In this document: one piece after another, positions 19,507-30,199 of the stretch
Position numbering within the stretch: the first letter of the stretch is position 1
Layout: every line of letters starts with the position of its first letter
Source: Archangium primigenium
Lineage (GTDB): Bacteria; Myxococcota; Myxococcia; Myxococcales; Myxococcaceae
Direction: 5' to 3'
NCBI RefSeq assembly: GCF_016904885.1
Contig: NZ_JADWYI010000001.1
Location: forward strand, 8,737,224-8,801,223
Length of the DNA: 64,000 nucleotides
The notes under the pieces: model-generated
The model's input: the letters and a program-made list of their open reading frames with translations, nothing else
Told to the model about the DNA's origin: nothing
Database searches by the model: none
Program-made: the position numbers and the translations under genes

Positions 19507-19612
19507 GGGCGCGCTCCCAGTGCACTCAGTACCGGACACGAGCCTATGCCAGGGCCGAGCGACCCTCCGCGCCCGCCTTGACAGTCCACGGGTCCACTGG
19601 TCTCCCTCGGTC

Positions 19613-21031
19613 ATGCTCCCCCTCGTCCTCGCGGCCTCGCTCGCCGCCGCCCCGTCTCCCCGTGCCGCCACTGGCGCGGACACCGTCGTCCACATTCCCC
19701 GCCTGGACGCGCTCCAGGGCCTCACCGCCTTCCTCACCGAGGCCGGGCAGAACGCCGCCCTGCTGCGCCCCGACGCCTGGCTCGCCGAGCTCCACCCCTA
19801 CCTGACCCTCTCCCCCGGCCAGCCCGAGGCGCTCCAGGCCCTGGGCATCGATCCCGCCGGCGCGGTGACGCTCTCCCTGCGCCCCACGGGCCGCATCTCC
19901 TGCACCCGCCTGAGCGACCCCCAGCGCTTCCAGCAGAAGGCCACCGAGCGGCTCGTGGCGGGCAGTGGCAAGGCGCTGCAGCTCAAGCCCACCACCACCG
20001 CGGGCGTCACCACGGTGCTCGCCCCGCGTGAGGCCGGGGGCCAGGCGGGCTACGCGCTCAAGGGCCAGGAGGCGTGTGCCTTCGCGAGCGGCGGCGGGGG
20101 CTTCGTCGACGACGGGCAGGGCAAGGTGCTCCTCAAGGAGGCCTCGCGGCTGGTGACCCAGACGCCCAAGCCGGACGCGCGGCTCGCGCCCCTCGCCGGC
20201 GCCGCCTTCGTGTCCATTCCCAAGCGGGGCCTCGTGGTGGGGCTGGACGGAGGGGCCTCGGAGTTGCGGGTGGAGGGCATCGGCACGCAGCTGCCCCTGC
20301 CCCCCTTCCCCGCCGCCGCGGGCCCGAGCCCCTACGGCACCCTCAAGCCCGAGGGCCTGCTCTTCTCGCGCGCCCGGATGGCGCCGGCGGGAATCGCCGC
20401 GGCCATGGGCAACGTGCGCGCCCTGGTCCAGCAGGTGTGCACCACGTGTCCCCCGGCCGAGGTGGCCTCGGTGGCGCGCGCGGTGACCGAGCGCCTCACC
20501 GGGCAGGTGCTCGTGGCGGTGGACGGCGTGCGCTCGCGCCCCGACATGCGCTCGCCCGAGGGCCGCTTCTTCGCCTCGAGAACGGCGCTCGCCGCCGAGG
20601 TGACGGACGTGGCGGCGATGACCCAGGCCCTCGCGCCGCTGGCGAGATTCCCCGGGGCGCGGGCGCTCGCGGACGGACACGCCCTGGGCGTGAAGGGGGG
20701 CACCCTCTTCCTGCGCCTCAAGGGACGGCAGCTCGTGCTGGGCAACGACGAGGCCCTGACGGACGCGGTCCTCTCCCGCATCCCCGAGACGGGCGGCCCC
20801 GTGCCCCACGCGGTGGACTTCACCGTGGACCCGCGGCGCGTGGCGCACGGCCTCAAGCAGGTGTCGCTGATGGACGTGGTGGGCGACCAGCGGCTCGCGG
20901 CGCTCTTCACCGCGGGCATCGAGCTGGGCCCGCTGCTCAACCGCGGAGAGGCCATCACCGGCTGGATCGACGGCCTGGCGGGCGGAGGCCACCGCTTCTC
21001 CTCGCGGTGGACGCTCGCGCCCGCGCGCTGA
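19613..21031 (+). CDS. Exported protein of unknown function
   Basis: 472 residues from ATG 19613. A short leader, MLPLVLAASLAAAPSPRAA, ends in a signal-peptidase-like site. The mature part is an alpha/beta protein with a repeated plan (LDALQGLTAFLTEAG... TGRISCTRLSDPQRFQQKATERL... and VTDVAAMTQALAPLARFPGARALADGHALGV...), reminiscent of DUF3352-like proteins, though I cannot confirm a family. One CTTC motif lies near residue 280. A TTGACA hexamer at 19578-19583 could be a -35 element, but no matching -10 is seen. It is divergent from the toxin gene. Confidence 0.72.
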   Translation: MLPLVLAASLAAAPSPRAATGADTVVHIPRLDALQGLTAFLTEAGQNAALLRPDAWLAELHPYLTLSPGQPEALQALGIDPAGAVTLSLRPTGRISCTRLSDPQRFQQKATERLVAGSGKALQLKPTTTAGVTTVLAPREAGGQAGYALKGQEACAFASGGGGFVDDGQGKVLLKEASRLVTQTPKPDARLAPLAGAAFVSIPKRGLVVGLDGGASELRVEGIGTQLPLPPFPAAAGPSPYGTLKPEGLLFSRARMAPAGIAAAMGNVRALVQQVCTTCPPAEVASVARAVTERLTGQVLVAVDGVRSRPDMRSPEGRFFASRTALAAEVTDVAAMTQALAPLARFPGARALADGHALGVKGGTLFLRLKGRQLVLGNDEALTDAVLSRIPETGGPVPHAVDFTVDPRRVAHGLKQVSLMDVVGDQRLAALFTAGIELGPLLNRGEAITGWIDGLAGGGHRFSSRWTLAPAR

Positions 21032-21034
21032 CGC

Positions 21035-21778
21035 CTAGAAGGCCCAGGCCAGGAACGCCCCGAGCTGGCGCTGGTCGAGCGGGCCGCTGGGGTCCGCGAG
21101 CAGTCGGGTGGTGGTGAGCTGCACGCCCACCACCAGGGGCTTGATGACGAGCGCCACCTCGGCGCGGTGCTCGGCGCCCACGTCGTCCTTGGACTGCGTG
21201 GGCACGTAGCGGTAGGCCACGTCCAGCACCAGCACCGAGCCCAGGGCCGACTGCAGGTGCAGGCCGATGAGCGGATAGGCGCGCCAGCCGCTCTCGCTGC
21301 CGTTGAGCAACTGCCAGGGGTGCGAGTTGTAGTCCGCCCCACCGCCCGCGGTCAGGATGAGCCGCTGGCGCAGCGCGTGGATCTTCCAGCGCAGCAGGTC
21401 GTACGTGAACTCGAAGTCGATCCGCGCGGCGACCTTCACGCCGTCGATGGCCTCCTCCGCGCCCGAAAAGCCCTCGGGCCGGTCCACCACGCGGATGCCG
21501 AGCGCGACATCGAAGTCCACGCCCAGCAGCGTGCCGAAGACCGTGGGGTCCGAGAACGCCATCGCGTTGAACTCGGCCATGAGTGTCTTCTGCACGTACG
21601 TGGCGCCGCCCGAGCGCGGCAGCTCGCCCGACACCAGGTCTCCGGTGAGGCCCAGGCGCAGGCTGTGGTTGCCGTAGCCGTCGAAGGGATCGTACCCCTC
21701 GGCCCGGGAGGCGCCGGGCAGCAGCCCCAGCGCGAGCACGAGCAGCGACGGGCCCAGGTGGTGGAGACGCGCGCTCAC
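21035..21778 (-). CDS. Predicted outer-membrane or periplasmic beta-rich protein
   Basis: 247 residues. A signal peptide, SLLVLALGLLPGASRAEG, is followed by a beta-rich sequence with alternating hydrophobic residues (LRLGLTGDLVSGEL, VAARIDFEFTYDLLRWKIHA, GSVLVLDVAYRYVPTQ) and a terminal aromatic Phe (GAFLAWAF), which is typical of outer-membrane barrels. Its start overlaps the stop of the upstream gene by four bases (ATGA), so the two are co-translated and probably act together. The family is not recognised. Confidence 0.75.
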   Translation of the reverse strand: MSARLHHLGPSLLVLALGLLPGASRAEGYDPFDGYGNHSLRLGLTGDLVSGELPRSGGATYVQKTLMAEFNAMAFSDPTVFGTLLGVDFDVALGIRVVDRPEGFSGAEEAIDGVKVAARIDFEFTYDLLRWKIHALRQRLILTAGGGADYNSHPWQLLNGSESGWRAYPLIGLHLQSALGSVLVLDVAYRYVPTQSKDDVGAEHRAEVALVIKPLVVGVQLTTTRLLADPSGPLDQRQLGAFLAWAF

Positions 21779-22923
21779 AGCCGCACCCCCAGCTCCGCCG
21801 TCCCGCCCAGGCCATGCCAGCCCAGGCCGTTGAGCACGCCCGTCACGCCGCCGTAGAAGCGGTCCGACACGTTGATGACCGCGCCCAGCCGGAACGGGCT
21901 CGTGTAGTAGCGGCCCTCCTGGACGCGCGCGTCCTTCTCACCGCCGTACTTGAACAGCTGCAAGGCGTTGATGTCCCACTGGGCCCGCACCTCGGCGAAG
22001 GCCGTCACCGGCAAGGTCAGGCGCACCATGGCGCCCGCGTTGGCGTAGTGGAAGTCCTCGCGGTGCACCCGGCCCTCGTTGCCCGCCAGCAGGGCGTTGG
22101 GGCCCTCCCCGGCCGCGAAGTCCACCCCCTTCACGCCGATGTAGGACGCCGCGAAGCCGTACTGGAAGATGACGGGCAGCGCGCCCTCGGACACCATCGG
22201 CCCGCCGATGTACAGCTCGAAGCCCGAGGCGGCCGGCCGGCCACTCAACGCGCTCACGGTGGGCATGCGCGGGGCGTACACGGACAGCTCCACGGCGTAG
22301 TCCTCGTCGAAGGCCTCTCCCGCCAGGGCGTTGCGCCGGGCCTGCTCGTCCGGCGTGAGCGTGCGGTAGTAGTCCGTGCGCACGGTGTAGCCGCCGTACT
22401 GCTCCGTCTTGGAGCCCACGTGCACCTCGTTGCCCGCGGCGGCCACGGCGAGCGCCACGAGCATGCCCAGGGTGAACTTGGTGACGTAGCCGCGGTTCTC
22501 GAAGATGTGCACCCCGGCCAGGGACACCCCGGACTGCGCGCCCCGGACGGCCAACGGGCCGCCCACGCCGCCCAGGACGCCCACCTCGTAGAAGCGCCCC
22601 TGGAAGCGCTCGGTGCCCAGGCTCGAGAGGTTGAAGCCCAGGCCGGAGTCGGCCCACTCGTCCGGCCCCCCGTATTCACGCGGGGTCTCCACGGGCGCGG
22701 GCTCCAGCTGGACCTGGGGGGCGGTGGTGGGCAGATCCGACGGCACCGCGGGGGGCACGGGCGCGGCGTCGGGGACGGGCGCGGCCTGAGGCTCGGGCGC
22801 GGCCTGCGACTCGGGCGCGGGCGCGACCACGGGCGCCTCCTGGGCCAGGGCCCCCGCACCGAGGGGCGCGAGCACCAGACCGAGCAGGAGCGCGGCACGG
22901 AAACAGCTCTTCCGGGAAGACAT
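21775..22923 (-). CDS. Exported beta-rich envelope protein with Ala/Pro-rich N-terminus
   Basis: 382 residues. A signal peptide ends at GALAQEA, then about 60 residues of Ala/Pro/Glu-rich linker, then a barrel-like domain with repeated Gly/aromatic strands (RFYEVGVLGGVGGPLAVRGA, GGVTGVLNGLGWHGLGGTAE) and a short hydrophobic helix (KFTLGMLVALAVAAAGNEV). It ends in GVRL. It forms a two-gene unit with 21035 through a four-base overlap. This may be an outer-membrane channel or a surface protein; no specific role can be assigned. Confidence 0.75.
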   Translation of the reverse strand: MSSRKSCFRAALLLGLVLAPLGAGALAQEAPVVAPAPESQAAPEPQAAPVPDAAPVPPAVPSDLPTTAPQVQLEPAPVETPREYGGPDEWADSGLGFNLSSLGTERFQGRFYEVGVLGGVGGPLAVRGAQSGVSLAGVHIFENRGYVTKFTLGMLVALAVAAAGNEVHVGSKTEQYGGYTVRTDYYRTLTPDEQARRNALAGEAFDEDYAVELSVYAPRMPTVSALSGRPAASGFELYIGGPMVSEGALPVIFQYGFAASYIGVKGVDFAAGEGPNALLAGNEGRVHREDFHYANAGAMVRLTLPVTAFAEVRAQWDINALQLFKYGGEKDARVQEGRYYTSPFRLGAVINVSDRFYGGVTGVLNGLGWHGLGGTAELGVRL

Positions 22924-23011
22924 AGCGGGGAATCCTTCAACGGCCGGACGCTCCCTGAGGGGAGACAGGCCCGGGCCGATGCGAATCAGTTCAGCGTCCG
23001 CGCCCGATAAT

Positions 23012-23017
23012 TGTCAA
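23012..23017 (-). promoter_or_regulatory. Possible -35 element for the envelope gene pair
   Basis: TTGACA reads on the minus strand inside an unusually AT-rich patch (GATAATTGTCAATCATC) of the 206-base divergent region between 22923 and the carboxyltransferase gene at 23130. The same patch holds a small ATTG/CAAT dyad. No convincing -10 hexamer follows at 16-18 bases, so this is a weak call. Confidence 0.25.
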
Positions 23018-23129
23018 TCATCCGACGCAGGAGAGGATTTCGTATGAAGCGCAGTTGCTTTTGGGGCAACGGCGCGCCCCCGTGTGCTCGGGGTGCCGCC
23101 CGCGTCCGCTTCGTGCTAGATGCGCGCGC

Positions 23130-24692
<1,563 letters not shown>

Positions 24693-24743
24693 GCCAGCGC
24701 ATCCGCTTGCACGGGTCTGTCGGGATGATTAGGGAGGGGGGCC

Positions 24744-25346
24744 ATGTCCGACCCCCGCCTCCCCCTCGACACCGCGACGCTCAACACCCTCTTCGCCGAC
24801 GCGCGCACCCACAATGTGTGGCTGGACCGTCCCGTGGAGGATGCCCTGCTCCAGCGGCTCTACGAGTTGGCGCGCATGGGCCCCACGTCGATGAACACCC
24901 AGCCCCTGCGCCTGGTGTTCGTCAAGAGCCCCGAGGCCAAGCAGCGCCTCAAGCCGGCGCTCTCCGCGGGCAACGTGGACAAGACGATGAGCGCGCCGGT
25001 GACGGCCATTGTCGCCTATGACTCGCGCTTCCACGAGCAGATGCACAAGCTCTTCCCGGCCCGGGACGTCAAGCCCATGTTCCAGGCCATGCCGGAGGAG
25101 AACGTGCGCAAGATGGCCCACATGAACAGCTCGCTGCAGGGCGGCTATCTCATCGTCGCGGCCCGGGGGCTCGGGCTGGACTGCGGCCCCATGGCGGGCT
25201 TCGACAACGCCAAGGTGGACGAGACGTTCTTCCCGGACGGTCAGTGGAAGAGCAACTTCCTGCTCAACCTGGGCTACGGGGACTCGACCAAGCTGCACCC
25301 GCGCGGCCCCCGGCTGGACTTCGCCGAGGCCTGCCGGATTGAATGA
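24744..25346 (+). CDS. RutE/HadB-like malonic semialdehyde reductase (nitroreductase family)
   Basis: 200 residues, with a strong GGGAGGGGGG ribosome-binding site just before ATG 24744. The N-terminal [19 protein letters not shown] and the stretch [28 protein letters not shown] are typical of the RutE-like branch of the FMN nitroreductase family. RutE reduces malonic semialdehyde to 3-hydroxypropionate in pyrimidine breakdown. It sits 51 bases after the carboxyltransferase gene, so it may help dispose of semialdehydes from propionate or beta-alanine metabolism. Other nitroreductase substrates cannot be excluded. Confidence 0.8.
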   Translation: MSDPRLPLDTATLNTLFADARTHNVWLDRPVEDALLQRLYELARMGPTSMNTQPLRLVFVKSPEAKQRLKPALSAGNVDKTMSAPVTAIVAYDSRFHEQMHKLFPARDVKPMFQAMPEENVRKMAHMNSSLQGGYLIVAARGLGLDCGPMAGFDNAKVDETFFPDGQWKSNFLLNLGYGDSTKLHPRGPRLDFAEACRIE

Positions 25347-25475
25347 CGGACGGGCCCCCGCCCAAGGCAGGCAGGCAGGCGGAGACCGTTGACTGGAAAC
25401 CCTGCAGCGGCGTCCCGGGGAAATTTTGGGGGGGCCGTTCGCGCTTCAAGGAGCGCACACCAAAAGGAGCCCCGT

Positions 25476-26108
25476 TTGTCTCAGCCCCGCCTCGTCCTCT
25501 TCCTCGCCGACATCGAAGGCAACCTCACCGCCCTGCGTCAGACCCTGTCCCGTGCGTGTGAGCTCGCCCATGTCCCTCCGCCCGAGGTCCGCTGGGTGGA
25601 GACCGCCGCGGCCATGGCCGACGCGGGCTGGCGCGTGGCGGAGGTGAAGCTCATGCCCGCCAGTGGCAAGGCCGTTCCCGAGGATCACCTCGACTCCATC
25701 GTCCGGGCCGTGGCGCGCGACTTCCGCGACCAGGCCGTGGGGCTCTACACCGACAAGGCCGGCAGCTACGGCCGCGCCTCCCTGAGCGAGCCCGGCCGTC
25801 CCTCGCGCTCGCTGGAGGGCGAGTACATCGACGTGGTGCGTCAGACGGCCCGGTGGCTTGGCGTGGAGGCCCCGGTGCTTGGCCGCCTGCTGGACGGCGG
25901 AGCCACGGCGCGCAACCTCCTGGCCGCCGCGGTGGACTTCGGGGGCGAGGCCCCCAAGCAGGGCGCCGCGCCCGCCGGGGGCAAGACGGGCCGCCGCGCC
26001 GAGGGGCCGCCCGCGCCGCCGGAGCCGGACGAGGATGACCGCTTCGTCGAGGCCAAGCTGGTGGAGGCCAAGCGCCTCATGGAGCAGTACCTGAGCACCC
26101 GGAAGTAG
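25476..26108 (+). CDS. Conserved-looking protein of unknown function
   Basis: 210 residues from TTG 25476, chosen because AAAAGGAG lies seven bases upstream. The N-terminal domain (about 1-150) has a beta-alpha plan: PRLVLFLADIEGNLTALRQTL, WRVAEVKLMPASGK, FRDQAVGLYTDKAGSYG. The C-terminus is low-complexity Pro/Glu, then a short charged helix (FVEAKLVEAKRLMEQYLSTRK). It has no signal peptide and no known motif. It lies between the RutE-like gene and the biotin carboxylase gene on the same strand, so a regulatory or accessory role in that cluster is possible but unproven. Confidence 0.7.
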   Translation: MSQPRLVLFLADIEGNLTALRQTLSRACELAHVPPPEVRWVETAAAMADAGWRVAEVKLMPASGKAVPEDHLDSIVRAVARDFRDQAVGLYTDKAGSYGRASLSEPGRPSRSLEGEYIDVVRQTARWLGVEAPVLGRLLDGGATARNLLAAAVDFGGEAPKQGAAPAGGKTGRRAEGPPAPPEPDEDDRFVEAKLVEAKRLMEQYLSTRK

Positions 26109-26187
26109 TCAGTCCGCGGAGGCCCGAGCGCCCCCGGCCGCCATCGTGCTGGCCGGGCCCGCGTCCCCGTGTGCTAAAGGGGCGCCC

Positions 26188-27702
26188 ATGGGCAAGATCC
26201 GCAAAATCCTCATCGCCAATCGCGGGGAGATCGCCGTCCGGGTGATCCGCACCTGCCGGGAGCTCGGCATCGCCACGGTGGCCGTCTACTCCGAGGCGGA
26301 CCGCTCCGCGCCCCACGTGCGCATGGCCGACCAGGCCTTCTGCGTGGGCCCGCCGCCCTCGCGTGAGAGCTACCTCGTGCAGGAGCGCATCCTCGAGGTC
26401 GCCCGACGCTCGGGCGCGGATGCCATCCACCCCGGCTACGGCTTCCTGTCCGAGAACGCGTCCTTCGTGCGCGCGTGCGAGCAGGCCGGCATCACGTTCA
26501 TCGGGCCGCCCGCCTCCGCCATGGATTCCATGGGCGAGAAGACGCGCGCGCGGCAGAACATGATCAAGGCGGGCGTGCCCGTGGTGCCCGGCAGCACCGA
26601 GCCCTTCGCGACCAGCGAGGAAGCGCGCGACTACGCGGTGAAGATCGGCTTTCCCATCATGCTCAAGGCCGCGGGCGGCGGTGGCGGCAAGGGCATGCGC
26701 CGCGTGGAGCGCCTGGAGGACTTCGACTCCGCCTGGCGCGGCGCCAAGAGCGAGGCGCTCAACGCCTTCGGCAACGACGCCGTCTACATCGAGAAGTACC
26801 TGGAGAAGCCCCACCACGTGGAGATCCAGGTCTTCGCCGACACGCACGGCACCACCATCCACCTGAACGAGCGCGAGTGCTCGGCGCAGCGCCGGCACCA
26901 GAAGGTGGTGGAGGAGACGCCCAGCCCCATCCTGACGCCGGAGTTGCGCGCGAAGATGGGCGAGGTGGCGGTGCAGGCGGCCCGGGCGGTGAACTACGTG
27001 GGCGCGGGCACGGTGGAGTTCCTCGTCGACGTGCACCGCAACTTCTACTTCCTGGAGATGAACACGCGCCTCCAGGTGGAGCACCCCGTGACGGAGTGGG
27101 TGACGGGGCTGGACCTGGTGGCCTGGCAGATCAAGGTCGCCGAGGGCGAGAAGCTGCCGCTCACCCAGGCGCCCGTGCCCAACGGCCACGCCATCGAGGT
27201 GCGCGTGTACGCGGAGGACCCGGCGCGCAACTTCATGCCGAGCCCCGGCCGCATCACCACGCTGCGCGTGCCCGGCGGCCCCAACCTGCGCGACGACTCG
27301 GGCGTGTTCACCGGCTACACGGTGCCCAACTTCTACGATCCCATGATCTCCAAGCTGTCCGTGTGGGGCCCCACGCGCGAGGAGGCCATCGCGCGGGCCA
27401 AGCGGGCGCTGGACGAGTACGTGGTCAAGGGCATCACCACCAACGTGCGCTACCTGCACGCCATCCTCTCGCACGCGGAGTTCGTGGGCGGCGACTACGA
27501 CACGAGCTTCCTCACGCGGGGGCACGAGGCGCTCGTGGCCCAGGCGGAGGACCCCCAGGTCAGCGAGGCGGCGCTGCTGGCCAGCGTGGTGTACGCCTAC
27601 CAGCGCGACCAGAAGCGCCTGCGCGGCCAGCCCGCGGCCACGACCGCGGCGGGCGAAGCGGGCATCTCCACCTGGCGGCGGGCCCTGCGCCACGGCAACT
27701 AG
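26188..27702 (+). CDS. accC: Acyl-CoA carboxylase, biotin carboxylase subunit
   Basis: 504 residues from ATG 26188; the start IRKILIANRGEIAVRVIRTCRE is the family's N-terminus. The ATP-grasp glycine loop AAGGGGGKGMR is present, as are the active-site segment EKYLEKPHHVEIQV, the RRHQKVVEETPSP segment and the EMNTRLQVEHPVTE metal site. It carboxylates biotin using ATP and bicarbonate. It is about 50 residues longer than E. coli AccC, with a Gln/Arg-rich tail, closer to propionyl-CoA carboxylase alpha lacking its biotin domain. The biotin carrier is the separate gene 28 bases downstream. Confidence 0.94.
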   Translation: MGKIRKILIANRGEIAVRVIRTCRELGIATVAVYSEADRSAPHVRMADQAFCVGPPPSRESYLVQERILEVARRSGADAIHPGYGFLSENASFVRACEQAGITFIGPPASAMDSMGEKTRARQNMIKAGVPVVPGSTEPFATSEEARDYAVKIGFPIMLKAAGGGGGKGMRRVERLEDFDSAWRGAKSEALNAFGNDAVYIEKYLEKPHHVEIQVFADTHGTTIHLNERECSAQRRHQKVVEETPSPILTPELRAKMGEVAVQAARAVNYVGAGTVEFLVDVHRNFYFLEMNTRLQVEHPVTEWVTGLDLVAWQIKVAEGEKLPLTQAPVPNGHAIEVRVYAEDPARNFMPSPGRITTLRVPGGPNLRDDSGVFTGYTVPNFYDPMISKLSVWGPTREEAIARAKRALDEYVVKGITTNVRYLHAILSHAEFVGGDYDTSFLTRGHEALVAQAEDPQVSEAALLASVVYAYQRDQKRLRGQPAATTAAGEAGISTWRRALRHGN

Positions 27703-27730
27703 GCCGTCACTCTCCCGGGATTCCAAACGC

Positions 27731-28222
27731 ATGCGTTATTTCACGAAGCGGCAGGGACAGAAGGACGCGGTGCCGGTGGACATCGAGCCCGCCGGTGACA
27801 ACCGCTACACGCTCACGTACGCGGGCCGCACCGTGGTGGTGGACGCGCTGGCCATCGACGCCAGCTCGCTGTCGCTGCTGGTGGACGGGGTGTCGCACCA
27901 CGTCGAGTTCGACGAGGTGGGCGACGAGGTGCTCGTGCAGGTGGGCGGGCAGACGGCGCGCATGGACGTGGCCGACGAGCGGCGGCTGCGCCTGCGCGCG
28001 GGCAAGGCGGGCTTCTCCGTGGAGGGCAAGCAGCTCATCGCCGCCCCCATGCCCGGCAAGGTGCTCAAGGTGCTGGTGAAGCTCGGCGACGAGGTGAAGG
28101 AAGGCCAGGGCCTGGTGGTCGTCGAGGCCATGAAGATGGAGAACGAGCTCAAGAGCCCCAAGGCCGGCAAGGTGGTGGAGCTGCCCGCGCGCGAGGGCAC
28201 CGCCGTGGAGATCAACGCCTAG
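27731..28222 (+). CDS. Biotin carboxyl carrier protein of acyl-CoA carboxylase
   Basis: 163 residues. The biotinylation motif EAMKMEN gives the modified Lys135, in the last third of the protein, with the preceding APMPGKVLKVLVKLGDEVKEG hairpin of the biotinyl fold. The N-terminal ~90 residues form a beta-rich domain (RYTLTYAGRTVVVDALAI...) like the linker of propionyl-CoA carboxylase alpha subunits. Together with 26188 it looks like a split propionyl-CoA carboxylase alpha chain. It is most likely co-transcribed with it. Confidence 0.93.
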   Translation: MRYFTKRQGQKDAVPVDIEPAGDNRYTLTYAGRTVVVDALAIDASSLSLLVDGVSHHVEFDEVGDEVLVQVGGQTARMDVADERRLRLRAGKAGFSVEGKQLIAAPMPGKVLKVLVKLGDEVKEGQGLVVVEAMKMENELKSPKAGKVVELPAREGTAVEINA

Positions 28223-28263
28223 CTCGTGGTCGTCGAGTAGCGCGAGGGCCCTGCGGAGCGACC

Positions 28264-30162
28264 ATGCGGCTGGATCCGAACCTCCCGCTTCTGCGCGAAT
28301 GGACCGAGGTGCTCACCCAGGTGGACGCGCCCCTCCGGGCGGCGGGCCTCGTGGGACGTGAGCCCCCGCCGCGCTTCGCCGAGGTCGCTGCGCTGCTCAC
28401 CCCGCCCCAGCAGGTGCTGTGGCTGACGGACGACTTCGAGGAGGCCACCACCCAGCAGGGGCCGCTGTCCTCCTGGCGGGGCGTCTTCTCCCCGGGGGAC
28501 GGGCTCGCCCGGGAGCGGCTCGACGCCCTGCTCGCCCTGGGCGAGGCCTTCGCGCCCGAGGTCGTCGCCCTGGCGCGCTGGACCCTGCGCGTGTCGCCGG
28601 AGAGCCCCCTGGCCCGCGTCGTGCCCGCGCTCTGGCTGACCCGGGCCGAGGCGCTCCGGGGCCTGCTGGAGACGCTCGTGCGGCGCTGGCCGGAGAAGCT
28701 CGCCCTGGAGGGCCTGCCTCTCGCGCCCGAGCCGCGCCGGGAAGTCCGCGCCGCCGCCGAGGTGGGTGTCCTCTTCCCGCTCGCGCGCTGGGCCCCGGAC
28801 GACGGCCCGGAGCCCTTCTCGCGGGGCGAGGTGCTGTCCCAGGCCCTGCTCGCGCTGTGGCGCGTGGGCGCCGAGGACGCGGCGCTGGTGCGCTTCCACG
28901 AGGACTTCCTGCGCGCCTGGGGCCAGGAGCTCGACACCCTCTCGCGGTGGATGCCCCTGGAGGATCCAGGCGACGCGCGCTTCGACCCCCTGCGCACCCG
29001 GGTGAACGCGCCCCGCCCCTTCCGCCTGGAGCCCCGGCCGGTGCGCAGCTACGAGTCCGTGCGCGAGCGCATCGACGCGCGGCTGGGCGAGGGCCACTGC
29101 GGCGTGGACGAGGCGGCGCGTCGGCTGGCCCCGGTGGAGCGCGTGACGTGGGCGCTCGACGAGCTGTACGCGGCCATGTGTCAGCACACCTTCCACCTGT
29201 GGGATCAGAACTGGGTGGAGCGCGACTTCGAGGGCCCGGGGTTCGTCTCGCGCATCGCGTGGGCGGCCCGGGAAGTGGAGCCGCTCGCCTCGGACCTGTT
29301 CCGGTGGACGGCCCGGTGGGCGAGCGAGCGCGGCATTCCGCTCGTCTCCCTGGTGCCCGAGGTGTGGCCGGATGGCCTGGACGCGGGGGAGACGTTCATC
29401 CGCGCCATCGCCGAGCGGTGGCCGGAGGACCTGGAGCCCCACCTGCTGCCCGACGCGCCGCGCTGGGACCCCCCGCCGCGGGTGCCCGCCCCCGGCCCGG
29501 TGCTCCACCCGGACATCGCCATCGGCTTCACGTCCCGGGGCGAGGCCTGTGCCGTGCGGGTCCCCGAGAAGTGCACCTCGCCCCGGCTCGCCTCGCGGGT
29601 GCTGTTCGCGCTCTGGCGCGCGGGCGTGGGGGACGACGAGCTGGCGGCCTTCGCCCGCGAATACCACGAGGCCCCCCGCCGCGAGCCCGAGGTCCTCTCG
29701 CGCTGGGTGCTCTTCGACGGGGACGGAGGAGACGCCGAGCGGCGCGAGGCCCTGCGCGAGCGGCTGCACCCCCAGGATCCCATCGCCCGGTGGATGGGGG
29801 TGCCCACGTTCGAAGCGCCCCTGTTCCTGCTCGTCGACGAGCCGGACCTGGACGAGTTGCAACCCCACCTGACGCGCCCGGAGCTCGAGCGGCTCGTGGC
29901 CTCGCCGGAGTACGGCCTGACCCCGCGCATGCGGGCCGTGCTGCGCCAGGACCCCGACTGGCTGATGGTGGCCGCGCGCGAGCTCGACGCGGACGGCGCG
30001 CGCCTGCTGCTGGAGGCCTCGTTCACGGGACATGGCGTCATCGTGGGGGGAAGCGACGAGGAGCTCGCCCCGCTGCGCGACGCCTTCACCGAGTACTCGG
30101 TTCCCTGGGAGCGCATCCTGGACTACAGGCGGGGACGGGGCCGACGCCCCCCCTCGGCATGA
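28264..30162 (+). CDS. Large protein of unknown function with internal duplication
   Basis: 632 residues; no family recognised. Two halves repeat the same plan. In the first (about 75-250), LARWTLRVSPESPLARVVPALWLT is followed by RRWPEKL, then a stretch SRGEVLSQALLALWRVGAEDAALVRFHEDFLRAW and LSRWMPLEDPGD. In the second (about 335-500), LFRWTARWASERGIPLVSLVPEVW is followed by ERWPEDL, LASRVLFALWRAGVGDDELAAFAREYHE and LSRWVLFDGDGGD. The protein is rich in Trp and Arg, has no signal peptide, and ends in a basic tail. The DUF1877-type gene starts 37 bases downstream, and they may be one transcription unit. Confidence 0.7.
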   Translation: MRLDPNLPLLREWTEVLTQVDAPLRAAGLVGREPPPRFAEVAALLTPPQQVLWLTDDFEEATTQQGPLSSWRGVFSPGDGLARERLDALLALGEAFAPEVVALARWTLRVSPESPLARVVPALWLTRAEALRGLLETLVRRWPEKLALEGLPLAPEPRREVRAAAEVGVLFPLARWAPDDGPEPFSRGEVLSQALLALWRVGAEDAALVRFHEDFLRAWGQELDTLSRWMPLEDPGDARFDPLRTRVNAPRPFRLEPRPVRSYESVRERIDARLGEGHCGVDEAARRLAPVERVTWALDELYAAMCQHTFHLWDQNWVERDFEGPGFVSRIAWAAREVEPLASDLFRWTARWASERGIPLVSLVPEVWPDGLDAGETFIRAIAERWPEDLEPHLLPDAPRWDPPPRVPAPGPVLHPDIAIGFTSRGEACAVRVPEKCTSPRLASRVLFALWRAGVGDDELAAFAREYHEAPRREPEVLSRWVLFDGDGGDAERREALRERLHPQDPIARWMGVPTFEAPLFLLVDEPDLDELQPHLTRPELERLVASPEYGLTPRMRAVLRQDPDWLMVAARELDADGARLLLEASFTGHGVIVGGSDEELAPLRDAFTEYSVPWERILDYRRGRGRRPPSA

Positions 30163-30199
30163 ACCCGTTGGACATGAACCCCGGAGAGGTCTGATCCGC

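Noticed and set aside
19578-19583. TTGACA as a promoter for the exported protein at 19613
   Set aside because: No -10-like hexamer follows at 16-18 bases (the bases there are TCTCCC), so it was not listed as a promoter.
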